A DNA stretch of 64,000 nucleotides, from positions 26,739 to 90,738 of the forward strand of contig JAHEYG010000001.1 of the NCBI GenBank assembly GCA_023251725.1. Direction: 5' to 3'. The position numbers and the translations under genes were made by a program. Each line of letters opens with the position of its first letter. Position 1 is the stretch's first letter. The notes under the pieces are model-generated. The model had not been told where the DNA came from. It worked only from the letters and a program-made list of their open reading frames with translations, and searched no databases. This DNA comes from Sphingobacteriaceae bacterium. Lineage in GTDB: Bacteria > Bacteroidota > Bacteroidia > B-17B0 > Aurantibacillaceae. Shown one piece after another: positions 35,932-45,111 of the stretch.

Positions 35932-36441
35932 ATGAAACCACAAGACTTCGTAAAAAAATTCTATCCATTCGCCAAACAAACCGAAACAAAAACCGGAATC
36001 AGCGCCATTGCCATTTTAGCACAGGCCGCTCTCGAAAGCGGATGGGGCGAACACGCTCCCGGCAATATGTTTTTTGGTGTAAAGGATACCGATGGCGTAA
36101 ACGGAAATGAACAACTTTGTATTACTACAGAATACAGTCGACGCTCCGATTTAAAATTCCCTGAAATAATTAGTATCACACCATACACAAAAAATAATCA
36201 AAAATATTTTAAGTATAAAGTAAAAGATTATTTCAGAAAATACGATTCGCCCGAACAAAGCTTTACAGATCATACGCAATTCTTTTTTGAGAACAGCCGT
36301 TATGCAAAAGCGCTCACCGTAAAATCCGAACCGTATAAATTTATTGATGAAATTGCGAAAGCAGGTTATGCAACAGCGCCAAGTTATGCCGAAACTTTAA
36401 AATCGGTGGCTAAAAATATTGAGAATTATATTCCGAAATAA
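35932..36441 (+). CDS. Glucosaminidase-domain peptidoglycan hydrolase
   Basis: 169 aa, essentially one glucosaminidase domain (FlgJ/LytG-type). AILAQAALESGWGEHAPGN contains the catalytic Glu, followed by NMFFGVKD, the FRKYDSPEQSFTDHTQFF segment and a final YAETLKSVAKNI helix. It cleaves GlcNAc-MurNAc linkages in peptidoglycan. No signal peptide is evident, which is common for Bacteroidota members of this size, so the export route is unclear. Confidence 0.88.
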   Translation: MKPQDFVKKFYPFAKQTETKTGISAIAILAQAALESGWGEHAPGNMFFGVKDTDGVNGNEQLCITTEYSRRSDLKFPEIISITPYTKNNQKYFKYKVKDYFRKYDSPEQSFTDHTQFFFENSRYAKALTVKSEPYKFIDEIAKAGYATAPSYAETLKSVAKNIENYIPK

Positions 36442-36463
36442 AATCAATTCTTAATTCTGCATT

Positions 36464-36502
36464 TGGCGAGGTAAACTCGCCATCGCGAGCCCCGCCTCGC
36501 GA
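36464..36502. repeat. Two adjacent GC-rich hairpins between convergent genes
   Basis: GGCGAGGTAAACTCGCC (36464-36481) and TCGCGAGCCCCGCCTCGCGA (36483-36502) form two strong hairpins flanked by direct copies of TTCTTAATTCT. It lies between the convergent glucosaminidase and RmlD-like genes and probably terminates both. The words CTCGCCATC recur at 18703-18722. Confidence 0.55.
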
Positions 36503-36503
36503 C

Positions 36504-37433
36504 TTAATTCTTAATTCTTTTTAACTGCTCCACCATAATTTTAATTCCTTCTTCGAAAGAATGCGGGCTGTAACCTAAATCCCTTTTGGCTTTCTCAATG
36601 ATGAATCCGGTGATGGGCGGACGCTTAGCCGGTTGTTTTATATCGGCCGATTTGGATGGTTTTATTAATGCCTTATCTAATTTATAATAGTCGGCCACTT
36701 TATGCGCCAGTTGCAAAATACTTAAAAAATCTTTTCCCGAAATATTATAAATGCCTTCTGCTTTTTTTTGCGCCATTAAAATACAACCATCCGCCAAATC
36801 CTCGGCTAAAGTTGGCGTGCGAAACTGATCGTCGACTACATTAATTGTTTTGCCTTGTTCTAAATTTTGCTTTACCCACAATACAATATTGCTTCGGCTC
36901 ATATTATCTACAATACCATAAACTAAAACGGTGCGTGCCATGGCCCATTTTATTTTACTTGCCTGAACAATTTTTTCGGCAGCCAGTTTTGTTTCGGCAT
37001 AAAAACTTAAAGGATTTGGTTTCTCGTCCTCTGTAAGCGGACCGTGAGTGCCGTCAAAAATAAAATCGGTGCTTAAATGAATAAAATGGGGTTTGTAATT
37101 TTGATTTTGTTCCTGTAAACTTTCTAACGCTATTATTTGGTATTCCACGGAAGTGGCATTCATCAGCATAGCGTTTTCCTTATCAGTTTCGCAAGCATCA
37201 ACATTGGTCATGGCTGCAGTATTAATCACCACATCGGGTAAATGTTTTTTAAAAACAGCATTTACGTTTTCTTTATTGGTAATATCTAATGATTCGTAAA
37301 TGTATCCTGCTTTATCGACCAAACGGTTTTCGCCACGGGCAGTTGCTATTAAAACAATGGTTGTATCCAGTTTTAATTTGTAAACGAGTTTTTGTCCTAA
37401 TAAACCGTTAGAGCCTGTTACTAAAATCTTCAT
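36504..37433 (-). CDS. RmlD-like SDR reductase (dTDP-4-dehydrorhamnose reductase family)
   Basis: 309 aa. The Rossmann motif is TGSNGLLGQKL (6-16); the active site is Tyr145/Lys149 in SFYAETK, after HLSTDFIFDG, which is diagnostic of the RmlD substrate-binding family. It likely reduces a nucleotide 4-keto sugar. No rmlA, rmlB or rmlC genes are near, so the exact sugar is open; some family members have other reductase or regulatory roles. It ends 6 nt before the start region of the K+ channel gene, so the two are probably one operon. Confidence 0.78.
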   Translation of the reverse strand: MKILVTGSNGLLGQKLVYKLKLDTTIVLIATARGENRLVDKAGYIYESLDITNKENVNAVFKKHLPDVVINTAAMTNVDACETDKENAMLMNATSVEYQIIALESLQEQNQNYKPHFIHLSTDFIFDGTHGPLTEDEKPNPLSFYAETKLAAEKIVQASKIKWAMARTVLVYGIVDNMSRSNIVLWVKQNLEQGKTINVVDDQFRTPTLAEDLADGCILMAQKKAEGIYNISGKDFLSILQLAHKVADYYKLDKALIKPSKSADIKQPAKRPPITGFIIEKAKRDLGYSPHSFEEGIKIMVEQLKRIKN

Positions 37434-37439
37434 TGTATT

Positions 37440-38456
37440 TTACGAAGCTAAAATTTCTTTGAGTTTTTGTATTTGTTCCGGTGTTCCCAAAACAAATAAT
37501 TTTGATTGCGGAATTATTTTAGTTTCGGCACTAGGGTTTACAATATAATTTCCCTGAGCAGTTTTAAATCCAATAATGTTTGCACCCGATTTATTTCTAA
37601 TTTCTAAATCTTTAAGTGTTTTATTTTTTAAAGTTTCAGAGATGCTGTCGAAAGTAATATCTTCCAAATTAATATTATCGCCGCCTTCAGCAGTAATAAA
37701 ATCTAAAAATTCCATTACATCCGGTTTCATTACCAAACTCGCCATATGTGCGCCTCCTACCTTATCAGGCATTATTACATTGTTAGCGCCGGCTATTTTT
37801 AATTTGGTATCAGAATTATCTTCGCTTGCCCGGGAAATAATTGTGAGGTTAGGATTTAAATTGCGTGCACTTAAAACAATAAATAAATTATCGGCATCTG
37901 TAGGTAAAGTAGTGATGATTGCTTTTGCTCTTAAAATTCCCGCTTTAATTAATGTTTCATCTTCTGTGGAATCGCCCTGAATAACCAAATCGCTATACTT
38001 ATGATTTATTACACTTGTAATTGCTGCGTTATTTTCTATCACCACAAACCGACGGTTATGTTTTTTTAAAACCTGTGCTGCTTGCCGGCCGTTACGTCCG
38101 TATCCGCAAATAATAACATGGTCGTTTAATTTATCTATTGTGGCGTTCAATTTTCTATTTTTAAAAAATTCGTTAAACTCTCCGTCAATCACAAAACGCG
38201 TAATGGCCGAAACAGCATAAGCAAATGTACCAAAACTTGTCATTATTAAAAATACAGTGAAAATTTTTCCGCCGCTGGATAATGGCTCAACTTCTCCGTA
38301 TCCTACAGTAGCCACAGTAATTACCGTCATATAAAAAGCATCAAAAAAAGTATAATTATCAATAATCATATACCCTAAAGTGCCAATACACAATAAAGCA
38401 GTAAGTATTAATACAGGAATGGCAAAACGGAAGTAATCTTTAATAAATTGAATCAC
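37440..38456 (-). CDS. Potassium channel with cytoplasmic RCK (TrkA-N/TrkA-C) domains
   Basis: 338 aa with a GTG start. Two membrane helices (~10-32 and ~65-88) flank a pore with the selectivity filter TVATVGYGEV (about 47-56). A TrkA-N nucleotide-binding domain follows (ICGYGRNGRQAAQVL), then a TrkA-C domain (~255-338). The architecture matches MthK/Kch-type tetrameric K+ channels gated by ligand. The downstream RmlD-like gene follows after 6 nt. Confidence 0.92.
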   Translation of the reverse strand: MIQFIKDYFRFAIPVLILTALLCIGTLGYMIIDNYTFFDAFYMTVITVATVGYGEVEPLSSGGKIFTVFLIMTSFGTFAYAVSAITRFVIDGEFNEFFKNRKLNATIDKLNDHVIICGYGRNGRQAAQVLKKHNRRFVVIENNAAITSVINHKYSDLVIQGDSTEDETLIKAGILRAKAIITTLPTDADNLFIVLSARNLNPNLTIISRASEDNSDTKLKIAGANNVIMPDKVGGAHMASLVMKPDVMEFLDFITAEGGDNINLEDITFDSISETLKNKTLKDLEIRNKSGANIIGFKTAQGNYIVNPSAETKIIPQSKLFVLGTPEQIQKLKEILAS

Positions 38457-38529
38457 CTTAATAGATGTTTAACGGCTAATATACAAAATTCGCTTTAACC
38501 AAATATCTTAAATAAAATGAACAAAACCG

Positions 38530-38537
38530 TATCTTTA
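38530..38537 (+). promoter_or_regulatory. Putative -7 box of rimO
   Basis: TATCTTTA, one base from the TAnnTTTG consensus, is 8 nt before the ATG of rimO. No clear -33 element is visible. Confidence 0.3.
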
Positions 38538-38545
38538 CCGAAACA

Positions 38546-39859
38546 ATGAAAACAAAAACGTTTAAAAAAAATAAAGTCAATGTAGTAACTCTTGGTTGCA
38601 GTAAAAATTTGGTGGATAGCGAAGTTTTGATGGGACAATTGCTTGCCAATAAAATTAATGTTGAACACGAAAGTAAAAGCGACGACCACAACATTGTAAT
38701 TATTAATACCTGCGGTTTTGTTGAAAATGCAAAACAAGAAAGTATTGATACTATTTTACGTTATGTGGAGGCAAAAAAAAATGGTGATGTAGAAAAAGTT
38801 TATGTTACCGGATGTTTAAGTGAAAGATATAAAACAGAATTAGAAAAAGAAATTCCGGATGTGGATGCGTATTTCGGTACGCGCGAACTTCCTAAAATTT
38901 TAAAAACATTAAAGGCCGATTACAAACACGAATTGGTGGGCGAACGTTTATTAACAACGCCACAACATTATGCGTATTTTAAAATTAGCGAAGGCTGTGA
39001 TCGTCCGTGTAGTTTTTGTGCGATTCCGTTAATGCGCGGAAAACATATTTCGGTTCCCATTGAAGAATTAGTTGAACGTGCAAAAACTTTAGCCGCAAAA
39101 GGAACGAAAGAATTATTATTAATTGCACAGGATTTAACTTATTACGGATTGGATATTTACAAAAAACGTGAGCTCGCAAAAGTTTTAGATGCGTTGAGCG
39201 AAGTAAATGGTATTGACTGGATTCGCTTGCATTATGCTTTTCCGAGCGGATTTCCGATGGAAGTTTTAGAAGTAATGAAAAACAGACATAACGTTTGTAA
39301 TTATTTAGACATGCCTTTGCAGCATATTAGTGATAACATGCTAAAAAGTATGCGGCGCGGAATTAACAAACAAAAAACAATTGAAATTGTAAATGAAATC
39401 AGGGAGAAAATTCCCGGCATTGCAATTCGCACAACGCTGATTGCCGGTTACCCGGGAGAAACGGAAAAAGATCACGAAGAAATGCTTCAATGGGTAGAAG
39501 AAACTAAATTCGATCGATTGGGAATTTTTACTTACTCACACGAAGAAAATACGCACGCCTATTTACTAAAAGATTCAGTTTCCGAAAAAATAAAAAAACA
39601 ACGCGCCGATGCCGTAATGAAATTGCAGCAGGAAATTTCTTATAATTTAAATCAGAAAAAAGTAGGCCAAACATTTAAAGTGTTGTTCGACCGTAAGGAG
39701 ACAGATTATTTTGTGGGACGGACAGAGTTTGATAGTCCGGATGTTGATAACGAAGTATTAGTAAAGGCTAATAAAGAAACTTATATTCGTATTGGCGATT
39801 TTGCCAATGTAAAAATTAATGAAGCAAGCGATTTTGATTTGTATGGAAAATTAATTTAA
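38546..39859 (+). CDS. rimO: Ribosomal protein S12 methylthiotransferase
   Basis: Radical SAM enzyme that adds a methylthio group to the conserved Asp of ribosomal protein S12. The N-terminal cluster cysteines are Cys18, Cys56 and Cys90; the radical SAM cysteines are Cys151, Cys155 and Cys158 (CDRPCSFC). A TRAM domain ends the 437 aa. GKHISVPIEELVERAKTLA and the absence of MiaB-type features favour RimO. The LytTR gene starts 4 nt after its stop, so the two may be co-transcribed. Confidence 0.95.
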   Translation: MKTKTFKKNKVNVVTLGCSKNLVDSEVLMGQLLANKINVEHESKSDDHNIVIINTCGFVENAKQESIDTILRYVEAKKNGDVEKVYVTGCLSERYKTELEKEIPDVDAYFGTRELPKILKTLKADYKHELVGERLLTTPQHYAYFKISEGCDRPCSFCAIPLMRGKHISVPIEELVERAKTLAAKGTKELLLIAQDLTYYGLDIYKKRELAKVLDALSEVNGIDWIRLHYAFPSGFPMEVLEVMKNRHNVCNYLDMPLQHISDNMLKSMRRGINKQKTIEIVNEIREKIPGIAIRTTLIAGYPGETEKDHEEMLQWVEETKFDRLGIFTYSHEENTHAYLLKDSVSEKIKKQRADAVMKLQQEISYNLNQKKVGQTFKVLFDRKETDYFVGRTEFDSPDVDNEVLVKANKETYIRIGDFANVKINEASDFDLYGKLI

Positions 39860-39863
39860 TGCC

Positions 39864-40751
39864 ATGTTTTCTTTTTTAAAAAAACCATATCCTTATAAAA
39901 GTTTCACCACAAGAGATATCTTGCGAAGTTTTTTAACGGGTGTTTTCATTGCTTTTTTCCTTATTATTTTTCAGCCATTTCATATTAATGAATGGCAAAC
40001 CGAAAATAAACTTTTAAAACTAATTGGTTTTGGTATTGTTTCATTTGTTTGTCCGATTATTTTTAAATTGGTTTTAACATTTACGCTCAAAAATAAAAAT
40101 CCGGAAGAAACCTGGAATGTTTGGAAAGAAATAATTCTTATAATTTTAGCTGTGATTTTCATAGCTATTTGCAATTTAATTTTTGCCAGGTTAATCCGAA
40201 TGGGAAATATCGATCTTCCTACTTTTACAAATGCTGTATTGGTAACTTTTTTAATTGGTATTTTTCCAATAAGTATAAACGTAGCCGTAAAATATAATCG
40301 CTTTATCACCTTAAATAAACAGGACGCAGAAATCATGGAAATTCAGGTTCATGATTTTCAGAAAAAAGAAGAAGAAAAATCACCTCAAAAAACAGTTCCG
40401 GAAAAAATAATTATGATTGCCGAAAATAAAAAAGACAAATTAGAAATTTTGCCTGATGAATTGCTATTTATTGAATCTGCCGATAATTATTCCAATGTTA
40501 TTTTTTTTGATGAAACGAAAAACAAAAAACAGTTAATTAGAAGCAGCTTAAAACGAATTGAGCAGCAAATTAATCATCCGCATATTTTAAGATGCCATCG
40601 CAGTTTTATTGTAAATCTTTTACATATTAAACATATCGAGGGAAACGCACAAGGATACAGAATTAGCTTTAAATCCCGGCAAAATACTAGCGTTCCGGTC
40701 TCCAGAAATTACAGTAAAGCGCTTTTTGAACGGCTCGATTCCTTAAAATAG
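39864..40751 (+). CDS. Membrane-bound LytTR transcriptional regulator
   Basis: 295 aa with four hydrophobic helices in the first ~150 residues and a LytTR DNA-binding domain at the end (~195-295: LFIESADNYSNVIFF ... RCHRSFIVNL ... VPVSRNY). It has no receiver domain, so the signal must come through the membrane part or a partner protein. A set of direct repeats and a strong promoter lie directly downstream (40763-40864), so it may control the ICMT-like operon. It starts 4 nt after rimO. Confidence 0.88.
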   Translation: MFSFLKKPYPYKSFTTRDILRSFLTGVFIAFFLIIFQPFHINEWQTENKLLKLIGFGIVSFVCPIIFKLVLTFTLKNKNPEETWNVWKEIILIILAVIFIAICNLIFARLIRMGNIDLPTFTNAVLVTFLIGIFPISINVAVKYNRFITLNKQDAEIMEIQVHDFQKKEEEKSPQKTVPEKIIMIAENKKDKLEILPDELLFIESADNYSNVIFFDETKNKKQLIRSSLKRIEQQINHPHILRCHRSFIVNLLHIKHIEGNAQGYRISFKSRQNTSVPVSRNYSKALFERLDSLK

Positions 40752-40762
40752 CCACTTCTTCA

Positions 40763-40835
40763 TCCCAAAAACTTTGTTTTTCGTCCCAAACCTTGTTATT
40801 TATCCCAAAACCTTGCTAATGACCCCTTAAATTTG
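40763..40835 (+). promoter_or_regulatory. Four direct repeats of CCCAAAACCTTG, ~20-bp spacing (possible LytTR operator)
   Basis: TCCCAAAAACTTTG (40763), TCCCAAACCTTG (40784) and TCCCAAAACCTTG (40803) are followed by a degenerate CCCCTTAAATTTG (about 40823). The steps are 19-21 bp. The last copy runs into the -33 TTTG of the downstream promoter. Placed between a LytTR gene and its likely target, this is the clearest candidate operator in the window. Confidence 0.55.
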
Positions 40836-40864
40836 ACAAGTGCATTCCTATTGCCCTACATTTG
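40832..40864 (+). promoter_or_regulatory. Bacteroidota-type promoter for the ICMT-like operon
   Basis: TTTG at 40832-40835, a 21-nt spacer and TACATTTG at 40857-40864, a full match to the TTTG/TAnnTTTG consensus and spacing. The ATG at 40881 follows 16 nt later. Confidence 0.75.
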
Positions 40865-40880
40865 CATAAAAACAAAAATT

Positions 40881-41441
40881 ATGGAATCAATTTTAAATAC
40901 TGCGGCTTGGTTATTTTTTGGCTCAGAAGTTCTGCTCTTTTTAATGAAGCGTTCAAAATCAAATGAAACAAAAATCAGGGAAGGCAAATCTTCAGTAATT
41001 ATATTATGGTTAGTAATTACTTTGTCTGTTTTTGCAGCCGTTTATTCTTCTAGTAATTATCCCCGTTCGGAGCAGTATTTAAGTTTGATATGGATGGGTT
41101 CTTTAATTCTTCTTTTTGGTTTTATTATTCGCTGGACTGCCGTGTTTCAATTAAAAAAAGCATTTACAGTGGATGTCGCCATTTCGCATGATCATAAATT
41201 AAAAAAAGACGGCTTGTATAAAAAATTGCGTCATCCGGCTTATTTAGGTTTGTTATTGGAGTTTTTAGGGCTTTCTTTTTTATTCAACAGTTGGTTACCT
41301 TTATTACTACTAAATATTCCCATTTTTTTGGGATTGGTTTATCGAATGAGTATTGAAGAAGAAATATTAAAAAATAATTTTGGTGAAGAATATAAATCAT
41401 ATATGAAAAACACGAATAAAATTTTACCGGGTATTTATTAA
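40881..41441 (+). CDS. ICMT/phospholipid-methyltransferase-like membrane protein
   Basis: 186 aa from the ATG at 40881; the frame is open further upstream, but only across the promoter. Five hydrophobic helices and the C-terminal motif LRHPAYLGLLLEFLG ... EEEILKNNFGEEYKSYM match the isoprenylcysteine carboxyl methyltransferase/PEMT superfamily. These are SAM-dependent methylators of lipids, isoprenoids or small molecules. It is the probable target of the LytTR regulator next to it; its substrate is unknown. Confidence 0.78.
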   Translation: MESILNTAAWLFFGSEVLLFLMKRSKSNETKIREGKSSVIILWLVITLSVFAAVYSSSNYPRSEQYLSLIWMGSLILLFGFIIRWTAVFQLKKAFTVDVAISHDHKLKKDGLYKKLRHPAYLGLLLEFLGLSFLFNSWLPLLLLNIPIFLGLVYRMSIEEEILKNNFGEEYKSYMKNTNKILPGIY

Positions 41442-41456
41442 TTTAAAAAAATAGAA

Positions 41457-42122
41457 ATGGAATTATTCCTCAAAATATTGGTTATTATTCATGTCATTGC
41501 CGGCACATGCGCCTTAATTTTTGGAGGCATTGCTTTTGGTTTAAGAAAAAATACACCAAACCATAAACCAATTGGTCGTATTTATTTTTGGTGTATGACA
41601 GTGGTTTTTATAACCGCAATGATTGTTTCGGTGGCCAAAAGTTTATTGTTTTTATTTTTAATTGGAGTGTTTACCTATTACAGCACAATAATTGCTTATA
41701 GATCGCTGCGTTTAAAAAATTTGCATGAGGGACAAAAACCATTAAAAATTGACTGGATAATTGAAATTATTGCTGGCTTAACTTTTTTAGGTATGATTAC
41801 TTTAGGAATTTTAATTTTTATGAAACATGGCGGGTTCGGATGGCTGGTGCCAACCATTTTCGGAGCATTTGGTTTATTGAGTGTAAAAAGAAATATTACT
41901 TTACTTTATAAAGGACCAACACAGACTTTATATTGGCTTAAAAAACATATTGGGCACATGATGGGAAGTTATATTGGAGCCTTTACTGCGTTTTTAGTAA
42001 ATCAAACCCCGCATTTACCTTTTATTAATCCTACTTTACTTTGGTTTTTACCAACGTTAATAATTATGCCGGTGATGATAATGGAAATGAAAAAATTAAA
42101 AACGCAGCCAATAAACAAATAA
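41457..42122 (+). CDS. Multi-pass membrane protein, DUF2306-like
   Basis: 221 aa with about six membrane helices, an early HVIAGTCALIFGGIAF helix and a HKPIGRIYFW segment resembling the conserved His-x-x-x-Gly-Arg of DUF2306-type proteins. A second His-rich segment (KKHIGHMMGSY) lies near residue 165. The function is unknown; the pattern of membrane-edge His residues might suit heme or metal contact. It follows the ICMT-like gene after 15 nt. Confidence 0.6.
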   Translation: MELFLKILVIIHVIAGTCALIFGGIAFGLRKNTPNHKPIGRIYFWCMTVVFITAMIVSVAKSLLFLFLIGVFTYYSTIIAYRSLRLKNLHEGQKPLKIDWIIEIIAGLTFLGMITLGILIFMKHGGFGWLVPTIFGAFGLLSVKRNITLLYKGPTQTLYWLKKHIGHMMGSYIGAFTAFLVNQTPHLPFINPTLLWFLPTLIIMPVMIMEMKKLKTQPINK

Positions 42123-42148
42123 ATTAGTATTTAAGCTTACAGCCGGAA

Positions 42149-42565
42149 TTAATTGTTGTAATAGCCGTGTTTAATGTTGTAGCGAATTACATCCCAATAC
42201 CCCTTTGTGTAATCTACAAAAATTTCTTCACCCGCTTTAATATCTTTCAGTGCAATAATAAAACATTTGTTATCTGAAATATCGTACTCACAATTATTTT
42301 TTAATCCTTTTGCTCGTACAAGGCCTCTTGCATCGTTTGCATAACGCGCTTTGTATTGCGGTGTTGGGAAGGCATCGATGCATCGGTTTTTATCAATGTA
42401 AAAAAGATAACCGTCCTCATTATTTTCTACGCGTTTTGAATATTCTTTCCAGTCGATGATTTCGCCTTTATATTCTATTACTTTGCTTCCGGCTTTAATA
42501 CCTTTGGTAGTGAATAAGCCTTTTCCTGATTTAGGAATCTGTGATCTTTTTACTATTAGTGCCAT
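42149..42565 (-). CDS. SET-domain protein (lysine methyltransferase-like)
   Basis: 138 aa, a stand-alone SET domain. GKGLFTTKGIKAGSKVIEYKG opens the SAM-binding part (only the first words are conserved), with RYANDARG ... NNCEY in place of the classical NHSC motif. GEEIFVDYTKGYW carries the catalytic Tyr. It has no pre-SET or post-SET zinc cysteines. Bacterial SET proteins of this type are often lateral acquisitions and may methylate host or self proteins; the substrate here is unknown. Confidence 0.82.
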   Translation of the reverse strand: MALIVKRSQIPKSGKGLFTTKGIKAGSKVIEYKGEIIDWKEYSKRVENNEDGYLFYIDKNRCIDAFPTPQYKARYANDARGLVRAKGLKNNCEYDISDNKCFIIALKDIKAGEEIFVDYTKGYWDVIRYNIKHGYYNN

Positions 42566-42656
42566 AATTGAGTTTGCAAAAATAGTATAATTATTGGGAT
42601 AAAAAATTGAAAAAACAATGCTTCATATAAATGGAACACGGGTTTTTACTGATTAC

Positions 42657-44343
42657 TTATTCGAATACTAATTTCCCATTGCCAACTTTTTGTTTATCCT
42701 GCAGTAAAATATAGTTGTATAAACCTTGTGCGAGATTGCTTGTATTAATTGTATTTAAACCTTGAAACACAGTTTGCTCAAATACTTTTTGACCTATTGT
42801 ATTAAATAAAATTATTTCGCCGTTTTTAATTTCATTATCAATTAGGATATTAAAGGAGCCTGAATTGGGGTTGGGGAATACGTAATAAGAATATGCATAG
42901 TTCTCGTGTTCCTTGATTCCAATTGTTGTGTTATCTAATTTAACTATAAAAGCATCTCCATCGCCAAAAGAAGTCATATTATATACCCCTGCACCTGGAT
43001 CAAAATTAGGACTATTCTTGAATTCACCTGTTATGTACGTTGCGGGAAGCATCAAGCGCTATTCCATATGCCCGATCGCCTCCAAGTCTTTTCGCCCAAA
43101 CATAATTTCCCATTGAGTCTAACACGCTCACAAAAACTTGATGATCTCCATATGCCTGAAGAGAATCTTTTCCCGGGCCAGGATCAAAGTCTGTATTCCC
43201 ATAGATGCCGGTTGTATAAACATTCTTCTTATCATCAAGACATATTCCAAATGAAACTTCGTAACCAAAATTCCCTATCTGTTTTGCCCATACAAAAGTT
43301 CCATAAGTATCAAACTTTGTTATAAAAATATCTCTATCACCTACGTTGGTAGTAAAGGTGGAAACACTAATCCCGGGATCAAAGTCAACAGGGTCTCCAA
43401 AAAAACCTGTCGCATAAACATTAGACTGTGCGTCAACCGCTACAGACCAACCTACATCATAATCCCAATTCCCAAATTGCATTGCCCACGCAAAATTGCC
43501 ACTAGAATCTAACTTACACAAGAATGCATCATAACCACCGTTTGCAGCTAGCGGAAAAAATCCTAGTCCCGGATCGAAATCCGTAATACTTCCAAAACGT
43601 CCCGTTGTATATACATTCCCCAATTTATCTACTGCAATCGCATGCGACTCGTCCAAACCGTTTCCTGCAAATTGTTTGGCCCAAACAAATGATCCATTTA
43701 CATCTAACTTACTTACAAAAACATCAGTAAGACCGCTTGCAGTTAGAGTATAGGTTCCGGGTCCCGGATCAAAGTCAACTGTTTTTGAGAAATAACCCGT
43801 AGAATAAACATTACCGGTTTGATCTATACTAATTCCGTATGGGTAATCCCAATCCCAAGTTGGACTTTTAAATTGTTTGGCCCAAATCAAATTACCTGAA
43901 GGATTCAATTTAACTATTACAACGTCGGCATTTGCTGAAAAAGTTAGAACAGCGGGACCAGGATCAAAATCAACCGTACTTGAAAAAAATCCTACAATGC
44001 AAACGTTTCCTGAAGGATCAACTGCAATTGACATACCTTGATCTGTTAAAGTACCACCAATTTGTTTAGCCCACATGAAATTTCCATTCGCATCTAATTT
44101 ACTAACATACATGTCATAACCCCCGTTAGGAGTTAGGGTATAAATTCCTGGTCCGGGATCAAAATCAGCAGTACCACTGAAAGTACCTGTTGAAAATACA
44201 TTTCCTGAAGCATCAACAGCAACAGAACAACTTATTTCTCTTTCTGAGCCACCAAGTCCTTTCGCCCATGAAAAAAGACCTTGCCCTTTGCCATGAAAGC
44301 AAACGAGAATATTAATTATTATAATTAGAAAAGCCTTGTTCAA
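42657..44343 (-). pseudogene. SBBP beta-propeller protein with T9SS tail, broken by a frameshift
   Basis: The first frame (44343-43024, TTG start) encodes a signal peptide and about eight repeats of the form GNVYTTGRF-x4-DFDPG, separated by FVWAKQ segments: the SBBP propeller family. It runs into a stop at NVHNR. The second frame (from about 43040 to 42657) resumes exactly where the repeat should continue (YITGEFKNSPNFDPGAGVY) and ends with a T9SS type A tail (VFPNPNSGSFNILI ... QGLYNYILL). The break fits a 2-nt loss at GTATAC to GTAC in a NVY codon context. Either the gene is a recent pseudogene or the read has an error. Confidence 0.8.
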
Positions 44344-44394
44344 CTTGATAATTTTTAATTAAATCTACAAGATAATTTTCTGAAAACCAAATGC

Positions 44395-45111
44395 TCAAGC
44401 GAAATAGGTTTTAATAGCTTCCGCTTTTCCAAACACAAAAGTCTTATCATTTTTCAAATACAAAACCTTATCTACATTTTTAAATAATATTTCAAGGTCG
44501 TGAGAGGAAACTATAATTGTTTTTTGCTGCTCAACGCACATTTGCTTAAGCCATTTAAATAAGTGTTGTTTAGAAGTGTAATCTAAAAACGCAGTAGGCT
44601 CATCCAATAAAATTACCGGCGTTTGCTGTGCGAATGATTTTGCAATCATTACTTTTTGTCTTTGTCCATCGCTTAATTCATCAATTAATTTATTACTTAA
44701 TTCAGCCAGACCGGTATTTTCTAAACTTTGTTTTACAATTTCTTCATCTTCAGTTTTTAATTGTCCGAATGCATTTAAAAACGGAATTCTTCCGCTCGCT
44801 ACAATATCAAACACTGTTAAATTAAATCCGCCAATTTTATCGGTTAACACGATGGAAATATTTTTTGAAATTTCTTTTGCTGAAATTGTATCAAGCGATT
44901 TTCCATTTATTAAAATAGTTCCTTTCAATGGCTTTAAATTTCCTGTTATAGTCTTTAGTAAAGTAGATTTACCGATACCGTTATCACCAACCAAGCCAAT
45001 TAATTCACCTTTATTAAATTCCACATTCAAATTTTCGAAAACGGTCCCCGAGCTCGTCGAGGGGCGTTTTTGAAATGAATAACCAATATGTAAATCTTTT
45101 AACTCAATCAT
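44395..45111 (-). CDS. ABC transporter ATP-binding protein, FecE/BtuD-like
   Basis: 238 aa with a Walker A at GDNGIGKST, the signature LSDGQRQKV, a Walker B at VILLDEPTAFLD and a switch His in SSHDLEIL. This is the iron-siderophore/heme/cobalamin importer class. Its ATG overlaps the permease stop by 1 nt, placing it last in the import operon. It drives uptake by the permease and binding protein encoded upstream on the same strand. Confidence 0.93.
   Translation of the reverse strand: MIELKDLHIGYSFQKRPSTSSGTVFENLNVEFNKGELIGLVGDNGIGKSTLLKTITGNLKPLKGTILINGKSLDTISAKEISKNISIVLTDKIGGFNLTVFDIVASGRIPFLNAFGQLKTEDEEIVKQSLENTGLAELSNKLIDELSDGQRQKVMIAKSFAQQTPVILLDEPTAFLDYTSKQHLFKWLKQMCVEQQKTIIVSSHDLEILFKNVDKVLYLKNDKTFVFGKAEAIKTYFA

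Noticed and set aside
15893-37433. LPS or rhamnose biosynthesis island joining the HldD-like and RmlD-like genes
   Set aside because: The two genes are over 19 kb apart with unrelated genes between; no other core or O-antigen genes accompany either.
43050-43075. CTATTCCATATG resembling the 3' arm of the hairpin leader
   Set aside because: It lies inside the SBBP coding region with no matching 5' arm or tail.
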